Below are positions 1 through 8,551 of a stretch of DNA of 64,000 nucleotides, piece by piece. Every line of letters begins with the position of its first letter. Positions within the stretch are counted from its first letter, which is position 1. Both the position numbers and the translations under genes were made by a program. The stretch comes from DATKCJ01 sp035513275. GTDB lineage: Bacteria > Verrucomicrobiota > Verrucomicrobiia > Opitutales > Opitutaceae. The notes below the pieces were generated by a model. The model was given only the letters and a program-made list of their open reading frames with translations. It had not been told where the DNA came from and did no database searches. The stretch is from contig DATKCJ010000225.1 of NCBI GenBank assembly GCA_035513275.1, positions 7,084 through 71,083 of the forward strand. Direction: 5' to 3'.

Positions 1-612
1 GATCTGCGCGTGGTCCCAGCCGATGATCTCGCGCTCCAGCGCACACACGGCGATCGAGTCCTTCACGGGAGTCGCGGCGATCTGAAGGAACTCGCAGGGA
101 AAGGCGTATGCCATGACGACCTTCCCGACGTTGTGGAGCAGGCCGGCGAGGTAGTCGGTGTCGTCGTCGACGGAGATGCTGATTCCGGAGAGAACTTCGC
201 GCGTGAGGATCGCGCTGCCGATGCTGTGCGCCCACAGGCCCTTCCACGGTAGCTGCGCCGCGGTCGGCAGGTGCAGGTTTTGCATCTCCTCGATCACGGG
301 CGTGGCCATTGAGAGCTCGCGGATGCGGCGCAGGCCGAGGAAGAACACGGCCTCCTCGATGCTGCTGATCGTCGCTGAGAATCCGAAATAGACGGAGTTC
401 ACCATGCGCAGCAGCCGGGCCGAGAGCGACGGGTCGCGACGGATGATCTCCGCGATTTGCGAGTTCAGACTCTGCTCCGAGCGCACGAGTTCGCCCAGCG
501 CCTTGTTGACGCTCTGAAGCGACGCGAGCTTCGGGCAGTCGCTGATGCGACGCCGGACCTCGCGCTCGCTGTAGGCTGTCTTGGAACGGGCGGGTGACTC
601 GAGGGTGGACAT
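1..612 (-). CDS. HDOD-domain signalling protein (3' end outside window)
   Basis: The minus-strand frame is open from ATG at 612 to the window edge, giving the first 204 residues. The translation has the usual HDOD pattern: an N-terminal helix with LPKLASLQS-like spacing (CPKLASLQSVNKALGELV), then IIRRDPSLSARLLRMVNS, then an HD-type region with the segments LWAHSIGSAIL and YLAGLLHNVGKVVM. HDOD proteins are non-catalytic HD-superfamily proteins found in signalling and motility loci; no enzymatic role is claimed. A sigma-28-type promoter lies at 667-693 on the same strand, so the gene probably belongs to the flagellar late regulon. Two more HDOD genes lie at 23888 and 29708. The C-terminus is unseen, so an additional output domain cannot be excluded. 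Confidence 0.85.
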   Translation of the reverse strand, partial: MSTLESPARSKTAYSEREVRRRISDCPKLASLQSVNKALGELVRSEQSLNSQIAEIIRRDPSLSARLLRMVNSVYFGFSATISSIEEAVFFLGLRRIRELSMATPVIEEMQNLHLPTAAQLPWKGLWAHSIGSAILTREVLSGISISVDDDTDYLAGLLHNVGKVVMAYAFPCEFLQIAATPVKDSIAVCALEREIIGWDHAQI

Positions 613-666
613 GATATGTGAAACGACCGCAACGCCACGCGGACGCGCAACGATGCCGATGGGCCT

Positions 667-693
667 ACTTCGGAACCGGGGCGGGGGACTTGA
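667..693 (-). promoter_or_regulatory. sigma-28-type promoter for the HDOD gene
   Basis: Read on the minus strand: -35 TCAAGTCC, an 11-bp spacer, -10 TCCGAAGT. The same -10 core occurs before cheW (TCCGAAGA). It is divergent from the promoter at 704-730, with only 10 bp between them. Confidence 0.5.
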
Positions 694-703
694 GGGGTTT
701 CTC

Positions 704-730
704 TCAAGTGCCCGCCGGTCGGGACGATGG
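704..730 (+). promoter_or_regulatory. sigma-28-type promoter for the glycosylation genes
   Basis: TCAAGTGC, 11-bp spacer, GACGATGG, resembling the FliA consensus TAAAGTTT-N11-GCCGATAA. It lies about 95 bp upstream of the GT41 gene and ties the glycosyltransferase island to late flagellar expression. Confidence 0.5.
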
Positions 731-823
731 CGTGGGCTGCGAATCCCGTGATCAAGACACGGCCATCAACTCCCATACTCACGCGCCCGCCCTGCGCAGG
801 CGCTCGGGCGGAGCATTGACCCG

Positions 824-2695
824 ATGGCGGCGCCCGCAGCAGTCCGGTTGGCCAACGAAGCGCTCGCGCACCATCGCGCGGGACGCCTCGATCGCGCTGC
901 CGCACTCTACGCGAAGGCGCTTGCGATCGAACCGGGGCACTTCGAGTCGCTGCAACTCGCCGGCGCGCTCGCGCTCCAGCGCGGATTCAACGAGGAGGCC
1001 GCGGGGCTTCTCGGCCGCGCGCTCGCGCTGCGTCCTGCGAACCCCGACTGCCTTGTGCGGATGGGCGCCGCATGTGCCGCGCTTGGGCGGCTCGAGGAGG
1101 CCGAGTCCTGCGCGCGCCGCGCGATCGCGATCGTGCCCCAGTCGTCCGACGCGGCCCGGCTGCTCGGCGGCGTGCTCGTGCGCGCGGGAAAAATCGACGC
1201 CGCAATAGCCGCCTTCCGCGCACTCACGAACGCGAAGCCGAACGACGCGGACGCCTGGGTCGCGCTCGCGTCGGCGGAGCTTCAGCGCGGCTGGCCGGCA
1301 GTCGCGTGTGCAGCGTGCGAGCGGGCGCTCAAGGTGAATCCTGCGCATGCCACCGCGCGCTTCGTGCTCGGCCAGGCGCAGTTGCAGGGTCATGAAGTCG
1401 GCGCTGCGCTTGCGAGTTTCTCGGCGCAGGTCGCGCACCGGCCGCAGCACCACCTCGCGCGCAGCTTCCGGCTCTTCGCGCTGAACTACGAGGCGGGAAT
1501 CTCGCGGGAACAACTTTTCGCCGAGCATCGCGAGTTCGGCCGCGCGGTCGCGCCCGCGAGATCCTCTGCACTGCGCCCGGCGCGCGTTGAGGGCCGGCGC
1601 GTGCGTCTCGCGTTTCTCTCGCCGGATCTGAGGCGTCACGCGGTCGCGACTTTTCTCGAGCCGTTGGTCGAGCATATCGATCGCAAGCGCTTCGAGATAT
1701 TTCTCTATCACGATCATTTCCGCGTCGACGAGGTGTCGCGACGCCTGCAAGCGCGCGCGGACCGCTGGTGCAATTTCGTCGGCCACGCCGACAGCGCCGT
1801 GGCCGCTGTTGTGCGGGCCGACGCACCCGACGTGCTGGTCGACCTCGCGGGACACACGCACCACAACCGCATGGCGCTGCTTGCGCAGCGGCTCGCACCC
1901 GTGCAGGTGAACTACCTCGGCTATGCGAACACGACCGGGCTCGATGCGATGGACTTCCGTTTCACCGACTCCGTGTCCGATCCCGAGGGAGAAACCGATG
2001 CGCTGCACACCGAGCGGCTCGTGCGGTTTGCGCCGGTCGCGTGGGCCTACGCGCCGCCGGCTGATGCGCCGGACGTTTCGCCACCGCCGTCCGCCGCGGG
2101 AGCGCCGTTCACATTCGGCTGCTTCAACAACCTCTCGAAGGTGAACGCCGCCACGCTCGCGCTCTGGCGCCGCGTGCTCGATGCCGTGCCCGGCTCGCGC
2201 CTGCTCATCAAGGGGCTTCGCCTCGACGAGGCGCGGATGCGCGCGCGGCTCGACGCCGCGGGCATTCCGGCGGAGCGCGCCGTGCTGCTCACACCGGTCG
2301 CCTCGACACGCGAGCATCTCGCCGCGTATTCGCAAGTCGACCTCGCTCTGGACCCGCATCCCTACAACGGCACCACCACCACGTGCGAGGCGCTCTGGAT
2401 GGGCGTGCCGGTGATCACACTGCGCGGCGACCGGCACGCATCGCGCGTCGGCACTTCGCTCGTCACCGTTGTCGGCCACGCCGATTGGAGCGCGGGCTCG
2501 GAAGACGAATACGTCGCGCGTGCCGCCGCGCTCGCGTCGGATCGGGTGACGCTCGTGGCGGCTCGCGCCGGCCTGCGCGCCCGGATGGCCGCGAGTCCGT
2601 TGCTCGACCACGCCGGCCAGGCCGCACGGTTCGCCGCGGCGATTGAGCAGTGCATCGAGCGGGTGGGGAAAAACTCGTCGGGCGGCTCCCCGTAG
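824..2695 (+). CDS. TPR plus GT41 (SPINDLY/O-GlcNAc-transferase-like) protein glycosyltransferase
   Basis: This 623-residue protein has about six TPR units in its first 250 residues, followed by a GT41 catalytic region at about 258-610. Recognisable GT41 landmarks are LAFLSPDLRRHAVATFLEPL, the GYANTTGLDAMDFRFTDS segment, NNLSKVNAATLALWRRVL, and NGTTTTCEALWMGVPVITLR followed by ASRVGTSL. Family members transfer a sugar from a nucleotide donor to Ser/Thr of proteins in the cytoplasm. Bacterial homologues beside flagellin genes commonly modify flagellin, and two flagellins lie about 11 kb downstream. Key motifs are intact, so it is probably the active O-glycosyltransferase of the locus. The donor sugar cannot be read from sequence. 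A sigma-28-type promoter at 704-730 precedes it. Confidence 0.88.
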   Translation: MAAPAAVRLANEALAHHRAGRLDRAAALYAKALAIEPGHFESLQLAGALALQRGFNEEAAGLLGRALALRPANPDCLVRMGAACAALGRLEEAESCARRAIAIVPQSSDAARLLGGVLVRAGKIDAAIAAFRALTNAKPNDADAWVALASAELQRGWPAVACAACERALKVNPAHATARFVLGQAQLQGHEVGAALASFSAQVAHRPQHHLARSFRLFALNYEAGISREQLFAEHREFGRAVAPARSSALRPARVEGRRVRLAFLSPDLRRHAVATFLEPLVEHIDRKRFEIFLYHDHFRVDEVSRRLQARADRWCNFVGHADSAVAAVVRADAPDVLVDLAGHTHHNRMALLAQRLAPVQVNYLGYANTTGLDAMDFRFTDSVSDPEGETDALHTERLVRFAPVAWAYAPPADAPDVSPPPSAAGAPFTFGCFNNLSKVNAATLALWRRVLDAVPGSRLLIKGLRLDEARMRARLDAAGIPAERAVLLTPVASTREHLAAYSQVDLALDPHPYNGTTTTCEALWMGVPVITLRGDRHASRVGTSLVTVVGHADWSAGSEDEYVARAAALASDRVTLVAARAGLRARMAASPLLDHAGQAARFAAAIEQCIERVGKNSSGGSP

Positions 2696-3038
2696 GTGGC
2701 GCTTGTCGCACTACGATTCGAACAAATCGCGCAGCGAGCGCGCAACCTACATTGCGGGAACAGGGCCGACCGCTTGACGCGGCAGCTTCTTGGAGTGTCC
2801 CGGCGCGCCGGGATGCCGCTTTCGATGCGAGACCTCACCGCGAAGAAAGCTCCAGTGGACTGGCGCGCTCCAAGGCCTGCGGCGCCGGAGAGTTGTTGCG
2901 TTGGCAGAATTTGCCGCGAGCGCCTTCGGTCCCAATCCCAGAAGTTCGGTTCATCCTCCCGCAATTTTCTAAACGATTGCCGCCAAGCACTTGCGCGTCG
3001 CTCTTCGGACGTGGCACCGAAACTGCGTTTAGCGACGC
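2696..3038. other. non-coding gap with repeat-like sequence
   Basis: This 343-bp gap has no convincing gene. Just after the stop it carries a segment of the type GGTGGCGCTTGTCGCACTAC, followed by GCGCAACCTACATTGCG, which resembles dispersed palindromes at 12648, 13306 and 17540. No clear promoter was found before the next gene. Confidence 0.4.
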
Positions 3039-5330
3039 ATGGCACAAGCACCCAGCACACCGAAGTCATCCGATGGCTTTGCGACCACGCCATCGGCCAC
3101 CCCATACACCATCGAGGCCGCACTCATGCATTTGCGCGAGACGCTCGATTCCCACCGTCTCACCCCAAGCCCTGCTTCTCTCTTCGCATTGCGCGGCGCC
3201 GTCAGTCGCCTGGCGACACACGTCGAGGCGCTTCCACGCCATGCCCGCAAGGGCGAGACCGCAAAGGCCGTGCTCGAGTCGGCCCACGTGCTTTGGGCCT
3301 CGGGTTTCCATAATTTCCAACCGCCGGCAGAGGACGTGGAGCGCGCGTCGCACGGGCTGCATCTCGGCTGGCCGGGAATCGTTTCCGCCATGCTGCTCAC
3401 ACCGTGTTGGGCGTGGAGCGGTGCGCCGCGCCTCGATCAGGTGCCGGACTGGCTATGGGGCCACTTCATGCACTGGGTGCTCAACGCGCCGCTCGCTGCA
3501 GCGCCCGGTGTGGCCGACGCCTACGTCACGCGGATCACCCACTACATTTGGGAACTTGCCGGCTGGATGGAGCGCAACCGCGGCTCCGAGGCAGTGCGCG
3601 CCGCGGGCGAGGCGTTTCTCGATCACGACTCGACGCCGCTTCTTCTCCAGGCCACTCGCGACCTCAAGCCCTACGCCACCGCGCGAGGCCGCCTCGTCGA
3701 CGCCATCGCACACACGCGCTCGGGCGACACGAAGCCCGTCGCGCTCCCGCGCACCGGCCGTTCGCTGCGCGTCGGCATACTTGCGCGCAATTTCGGAGAC
3801 TGCGCCGACAACCGCACGCTGCTCCCGATCCTCCGGAATCTCGATCCGGGGCGCGTCGAACTCGCGCTCTTCGCGACGAACGCCGCCGTGGGTCCGGTCG
3901 AGTCGGCGTTCAAGAGCGTCGCCCCGATCTTCCACATTCTACCCGACAGTCGCGCCGCGCAGCTCGGTCTGATCGCGCAAAGCATGTGCGACGTCCTCAT
4001 CTACGCCAGCGACATCGCGGGCACGACCGATGCGTTCACCGGACTCGCGATGCAACGGCTCGCCCCACTGCAAGCCGTGCTCCCCTCGATCCGGTTTACC
4101 ACGGGTATCCCGGCGGTCGACCTTCGACTTATCGGCGAGGCAACCGCCGAGCCTTCGACGGAGCGGCTCGCGCTGCTGCCCGGCTCCGGGCTCGCGTTTC
4201 CGGATGCGTCATTGGCGGACACGAATGCTTCGCTCCCGCTGGCGACGCGCACCGAGTTCGGGCTGCCGGAAACCGGCGCCGTGTTCATCAGCGCGGCACA
4301 CCCGGACCTGATTGGCGCCGAAATCCTCGGCGCGTGGTCGCGCCTGCTGCGCGCGGTGCCCGGCTCGTCGCTCGTGCTGATCCTGCCCGGGTCCGCAAAT
4401 CCGTTTCTCGCAGAGGAATTGCCCGCGCGCATTTCGGCATTCGCCGACGTGGATGGCTCGCGCGTCGTCGTCTCGCTCGACGACTCGCGCCGTGCGCTGT
4501 CGCTCGGAGGCATTTACCTCGATACCTTCCCGACCTCGGATCCCGAGCCGCTCGCCGCCGCAGTGCGAACCGGAATTCCGGCCGTCGCCTGGTGCGGCGG
4601 CACACATCGCTCTCTCACCGGTGCTGCGCTGCTGCGCGAACTCGGCGGCGCCGCGCTCGTCGCCAGCGACGAGGCAGGCTACATCGCCAGGGCAAGCAAA
4701 CTCGCGAGCGACGAGGCGGGTCGCGTCACGGTGGGGGCTGCGCTTGCCGCAAGTTCCTGCGGCTCGGACTCGCTCGCACTCGCTGATGCGATCACGGGCC
4801 TGTTCGAGCGCGCGTTCGCCGAAGTCCTTCAGGGCACGTGCAAGCGCCCGGCGTGCGCTCCGATCCATCTCGGGTTCTCGCCCGGGGAGGTCGAGACGCT
4901 TCGCACCAATACTCTCGATGCGCTCCAGTGCGGCCAATTCGGGGACGCCGTGGCCACGACCCGGCTCTGGCTCCAGGGAGAACCGAGTTCTGCCGATGCG
5001 CGACTTCTGCACGCCCGCGCTCTCCGCCTCGCCGGCCAGACGACGCGTGCCGTCACCTACGCGCTCGCCGCGCTCAACGGCAACGAGGATGCAGCAGAAT
5101 CCTGGCTCGAAGCCGCGGCCGCGCTTCGCGCCAATCACCAGGCGAAGGAAGCAATCACCGCCTACGAGACCGCGCTGAAACTCGATGGCACTTGCGTCGA
5201 TGCGTGGACGGCTCTCTCCGAACTCGCCGCCGAGGCGGGACACCACGAATTCGCCGCCGAGGCCGCAAAGACGGCGCGCGAGCTAAAACCCGACGCCCCG
5301 CGCGCCGCCGCGCTCGCGCTGAGCGCCTGA
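3039..5330 (+). CDS. degenerate GT41-like protein with C-terminal TPRs
   Basis: This 763-residue protein keeps the overall spacing of a SPINDLY-type GT41 catalytic region at about 245-600 (SLRVGILARNFGDCADNRTL; FISAAHPDLIGAEILGAWSR; GGIYLDTFPTSDPEPLAAAV; GIPAVAWCGG), then three or four TPR-like units at about 615-760. Compared with the neighbour at 824, the NNLSK segment reads AHPDLIG and the NGTTTT donor-site segment reads SDPEP. Catalytic competence is therefore doubtful. The first 240 residues resemble nothing I recognise. It could be an inactive partner or scaffold, or a GT with changed donor preference. It starts at an ATG without a clear Shine-Dalgarno site, and the next gene starts 8 bp after its stop, which suggests one transcript. 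Confidence 0.7.
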   Translation: MAQAPSTPKSSDGFATTPSATPYTIEAALMHLRETLDSHRLTPSPASLFALRGAVSRLATHVEALPRHARKGETAKAVLESAHVLWASGFHNFQPPAEDVERASHGLHLGWPGIVSAMLLTPCWAWSGAPRLDQVPDWLWGHFMHWVLNAPLAAAPGVADAYVTRITHYIWELAGWMERNRGSEAVRAAGEAFLDHDSTPLLLQATRDLKPYATARGRLVDAIAHTRSGDTKPVALPRTGRSLRVGILARNFGDCADNRTLLPILRNLDPGRVELALFATNAAVGPVESAFKSVAPIFHILPDSRAAQLGLIAQSMCDVLIYASDIAGTTDAFTGLAMQRLAPLQAVLPSIRFTTGIPAVDLRLIGEATAEPSTERLALLPGSGLAFPDASLADTNASLPLATRTEFGLPETGAVFISAAHPDLIGAEILGAWSRLLRAVPGSSLVLILPGSANPFLAEELPARISAFADVDGSRVVVSLDDSRRALSLGGIYLDTFPTSDPEPLAAAVRTGIPAVAWCGGTHRSLTGAALLRELGGAALVASDEAGYIARASKLASDEAGRVTVGAALAASSCGSDSLALADAITGLFERAFAEVLQGTCKRPACAPIHLGFSPGEVETLRTNTLDALQCGQFGDAVATTRLWLQGEPSSADARLLHARALRLAGQTTRAVTYALAALNGNEDAAESWLEAAAALRANHQAKEAITAYETALKLDGTCVDAWTALSELAAEAGHHEFAAEAAKTARELKPDAPRAAALALSA

Positions 5331-5338
5331 ATTTTAGA

Positions 5339-8300
5339 ATGCGTCTGCTGCTCGCACACGGAACTCCGCGCCGCAACGCGCCCGCACCGCGCCTTGCCGC
5401 GGAGCAGATCGATGTCGGCCCCGATCAACTTGATCGCGGCATCGAGGCCCGCGTGTTCAGCCGGCATGCACCCGCGGGCAGTTTCGATCTGGCCGCGCTG
5501 ATCCGCGAGCTTCCCGCGGAGCAGATGCCCGATGCGATCGCCGTCGCGATCGACGGCGCATCGACGAGCTGGCCCACGAACCTGGCTGCTTGCGCGGGAC
5601 CGCGGCTGCTCCTCGTCGGTGATTCGCTCGCGACACCGGCCGCTCGCCAGGCTGGCAATGCAGGGGCGCGGCCGTTTCGACGAGCTCAAGGCCCCGAGTC
5701 AGTCGAGGGAAGTGACCACGCCCTCGGGCGCCGACAAGCGGCGCCCCTGCAGGAACCGGAAAGTGAAGCAGCGACCCACAACGGACTCGCGCAGGTGCTC
5801 GAGTATGCGCGCCACGAGCAGTTCGACCGGATCGTTCTCACCGGCAGCGATGCCGACGCGGATTTTTTCCTCAGCGCCTCGGGCGTGCCTGTGCACTGGT
5901 TTCCCGGGCTGCTCTGCCCGGTGCGCGACTCGCTCGCCGCGATCGTGAGACAGGAGCGGCGCGAGCCGTTCATCGCCTGCCCGCCGGCACACTCGCGCCG
6001 GTTTTCGAATCTCAATCTTACTCTCGCCGCGCTCTCCCGCGCAGGATTCAGCCCCGGGCCGTGGGGCGCGGACCATGCAGAGCGCATGGAGTATCTCGGC
6101 CACAGCGAGTTTGCAGTCGTCCCGGCGGAACACGGTGAGTGGAGCAACGAGTCGTTTGAGGCAATCGCCGCGGGCGCACTCGTGCTGACGAACCCGTTCG
6201 CAGCCATCACGCGTTTCCGGCCGGGGCGCGCTCCGCTGATCGCGTGCGCCACACCCGAGGACTTCTCGGAGCGCATCCGGTATTTTCGCGATCATCCCGA
6301 CGAGGCCGCGCAAATCCGGCGCGCCACCGCAGACTGGTTTGACTCTCACCTCTGCGAGGCAAGGCGCCGCGATGCGCTCGAGTCGCTGGCGTTTCGCCCC
6401 GGGTCACTCCCGGACTTCGCGAAGGCGCGCATCGCGTGCGCCGCAAGCCGGATCGATTTTGTGCAGCTGGAGTCCGCCCTTCCGCTCGTGCCGGCGCTCG
6501 ATGCACTTTGCGGACGCAAGGCCACCGTGCGGGCGACAATCGCCGGCGAGCTTTCGTCCGCAGTCGTCGCGGTCGCGGCGTGCTTTCCGCGGATGCAGTG
6601 GATTTCGAGCGGGCCGGCGGATTTTGTCGTCGCGACTGGTGACTCTGCTGAAGGTGGGGCGCGTTGTCCCCAACGCGCCCAAACACCCGGGGGCGTCTTG
6701 GGTCCCGCCGAGGCGGGACGCTCCGCCTCGGAGGATCTCTCCCGTGCCGAAGTCGTATGGAGCGGCGGCGATGTCGTCCGCAACGCCGCGGTCGCCGCGT
6801 CGGATGAGCGGATCGCGAAAGCGCGGGAACTTCTCGAACTCGGGCTTCACGACGAGGCGATGACGCTTGCGAGGCCTGAACTGCACCAGCCGTTCAACTT
6901 CGCCGACGCGCTCGTGATCTGCGCCGACGCCGCGCTCGAGTCGGCCCGATGGCCGGTGTGGAACGAATTTCGCAGCGTGCTGCAGAAGCTCGACGCACAC
7001 GACCCGCGGCTGCGCCATCTGGAAACCCGTTTCCTGCTCAAGCGCGGATTGCACGCGCGCCGCCTGCTCATCGCCGGCTGGCAGGCCGGCGAGCGCGGCG
7101 ATTTCGAAACCGCGCTGCAAAACGCCGACAGCCTGCTCGCCCTGCCCGCGAAGAATCCGCCGGCGATGCTCCTGCGCGCGACAGCTCTGGAGTTGCTCGG
7201 CCGCGACGACGAAGCGGTCGCCGCCATGCTCGAACACCTTCGCCACGCGCCGGGCGCCGCGGGCACGTGGCGCGACCATGGTCTGCTGCTTTGGAAGGTC
7301 GGCCGGAAGGACGAGGCGCGCGAGGCGCTCCGCCGCGCGAACGATCTCGATCCGCGCGATGCCGACATTGCTGCTGCGCACGCGATCGCGAATCGCGAGG
7401 CGTCGATCGAGTTCACCCGCTCGCCGGTGCGCGACCTGCTCATCACGATGCCGGAGACCAATCGCCGTCATGGGACGGGTCTGTTGCTCAGGCGCTTCTT
7501 CCCGGACTCGTCGGAATTCGTCACGCTCCGCTCGTTCACGAACTACGGCGGCGTCGAGGAGTTCGGCGGCGCCAATCTTCTCCTCTCGGCCCCGCACCTC
7601 AACGACGCCGAGCTCGCCACGCGGCTGAAGCGCACACTCGAGCCGTGGCGGATCCGCCGGATCCTGTGTGTGCCGTTTTCGACCTCGGAGTTCCGACACG
7701 CCAGGCTCGCTCGCGAACTCACCAGGGCGCCGATGTGCACCTACGTGATGGACGACCAGAATGTGATCGCGCGGAAGGTGCCCGACGAGGCTGCGCACGC
7801 CCTTTTCGAAGTTTCAGACCTGCGCCTCACGATCTCTCCCGAGATGCAGGCAGCGTATTCGGCGAAGTTCCCATTCAGATTCGGAATGATGCCGCCGGTG
7901 GCAACTGTGGTGGACCCGAGTGCTCGAGCGAACAAATGGGACGCCGGACGCCGCACGGCCCGGCAGCCTGTGATGCTGGGCAACGTGTGGACGAATGGTC
8001 AGCTCAATCAGGTTGCCCGCTTGATCTCCAAGGCAGGCTTGAAGGTCGACTGGTTCGGCCGCGAAAGTCATTCCGATCTCTTGAAGATTGGCCTGCATGG
8101 GCAGGGGTATGTGCCCGACGATGAGTTGCTCGCGCGCCTGGCGGAGTATCCCTACGCGATCATCCCGAGCGGAATGCTGGATGGCACGGAGGACAACGAG
8201 TGGCTGACGCGCCTGAGTCTTCCGTCGCGGTTGGTGTTTCTGCTCACTCACTCGCAGATTCCCTGCCTCGTGCTCGGCAGTCCGGAGACGGCGGCCAGCA

Positions 8301-8551
8301 GATTTGTCGAGCGTCTCGGCGTCGGCTTGTCCGCGACCTACGAGCCGGCGGGCTTTAACCGCGCGGTGCGCGAGATGATGAGGCCGGGGAACCGTGAGCG
8401 AAACATTGCAAACGCGCGCCGCCACGCCCCGGCATTTGTGATGCAGGACGCCGGCGAATGGTTATGGCGTTCCACGGTCGCGGGCCGGGCGCTGCCGACG
8501 CCGTTCGAGGAAGTCTATGGCCTTCAGGCAGCCGAATCCGTGACGGTATGA
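5339..8551 (+). CDS. GT-TPR-GT fusion protein, putative flagellin glycosylation
   Basis: This 1070-residue protein has an N-terminal CgeB/glyco_trans_1_2-like region at about 145-355 (FEAIAAGALVLTNPF, with the typical R-rich tail YFRDHPDEAAQIRRATADW), a central TPR block at about 490-685, and a C-terminal GT-B-like region at about 700-1055 (NVWTNGQLNQVARLI; GYVPDDELLARLAEYPYAII; PCLVLGSPETA). The start was placed at the ATG 8 bp after the previous stop; the open frame extends upstream, but that part overlaps the preceding gene. Two stretches, at about residues 108-138 and 440-465, are translated palindromic repeats rather than family sequence. The stop overlaps the next start (ATGA). Role inferred: a sugar transferase of the flagellin glycan. 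Donor and acceptor are unknown. Confidence 0.72.
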   Translation: MRLLLAHGTPRRNAPAPRLAAEQIDVGPDQLDRGIEARVFSRHAPAGSFDLAALIRELPAEQMPDAIAVAIDGASTSWPTNLAACAGPRLLLVGDSLATPAARQAGNAGARPFRRAQGPESVEGSDHALGRRQAAPLQEPESEAATHNGLAQVLEYARHEQFDRIVLTGSDADADFFLSASGVPVHWFPGLLCPVRDSLAAIVRQERREPFIACPPAHSRRFSNLNLTLAALSRAGFSPGPWGADHAERMEYLGHSEFAVVPAEHGEWSNESFEAIAAGALVLTNPFAAITRFRPGRAPLIACATPEDFSERIRYFRDHPDEAAQIRRATADWFDSHLCEARRRDALESLAFRPGSLPDFAKARIACAASRIDFVQLESALPLVPALDALCGRKATVRATIAGELSSAVVAVAACFPRMQWISSGPADFVVATGDSAEGGARCPQRAQTPGGVLGPAEAGRSASEDLSRAEVVWSGGDVVRNAAVAASDERIAKARELLELGLHDEAMTLARPELHQPFNFADALVICADAALESARWPVWNEFRSVLQKLDAHDPRLRHLETRFLLKRGLHARRLLIAGWQAGERGDFETALQNADSLLALPAKNPPAMLLRATALELLGRDDEAVAAMLEHLRHAPGAAGTWRDHGLLLWKVGRKDEAREALRRANDLDPRDADIAAAHAIANREASIEFTRSPVRDLLITMPETNRRHGTGLLLRRFFPDSSEFVTLRSFTNYGGVEEFGGANLLLSAPHLNDAELATRLKRTLEPWRIRRILCVPFSTSEFRHARLARELTRAPMCTYVMDDQNVIARKVPDEAAHALFEVSDLRLTISPEMQAAYSAKFPFRFGMMPPVATVVDPSARANKWDAGRRTARQPVMLGNVWTNGQLNQVARLISKAGLKVDWFGRESHSDLLKIGLHGQGYVPDDELLARLAEYPYAIIPSGMLDGTEDNEWLTRLSLPSRLVFLLTHSQIPCLVLGSPETAASRFVERLGVGLSATYEPAGFNRAVREMMRPGNRERNIANARRHAPAFVMQDAGEWLWRSTVAGRALPTPFEEVYGLQAAESVTV
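5661..5751. repeat. palindromic repeat inserted in frame in coding sequence
   Basis: The stretch is bounded by inverted ends GCAGGGGCGC and GCGCCCCTGC. Inside is a TTTCGACGAGCTC segment matching the CTGTCGAA-type repeats at 13161 and 19645, and a GGGCGCCGACAAGCGGCGCC hairpin resembling the intergenic one at 24841-24871. It is translated without a stop or frameshift. Confidence 0.6.
6654..6735. repeat. second in-frame palindromic repeat in the same gene
   Basis: Two hairpins follow each other: GGGCGCGTTG/CAACGCGCCC and TCCCGCCGAGGCGGGA, the latter followed by TCCGCCTCGGA. The encoded residues are low-complexity (CPQRAQTPGGVLGPAEAG) and break an otherwise alpha/beta-like protein. Confidence 0.5.

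Noticed and set aside
779..2611. 610-codon minus-strand open frame
   Set aside because: Lies antisense to the GT41 gene; composition is Arg/His/Glu-rich without motifs, a GC-skew shadow.
5339..8551. Frameshift suspected because of odd low-complexity stretches
   Set aside because: Both odd stretches are in-frame repeats and recognisable sequence resumes in the same frame after each.
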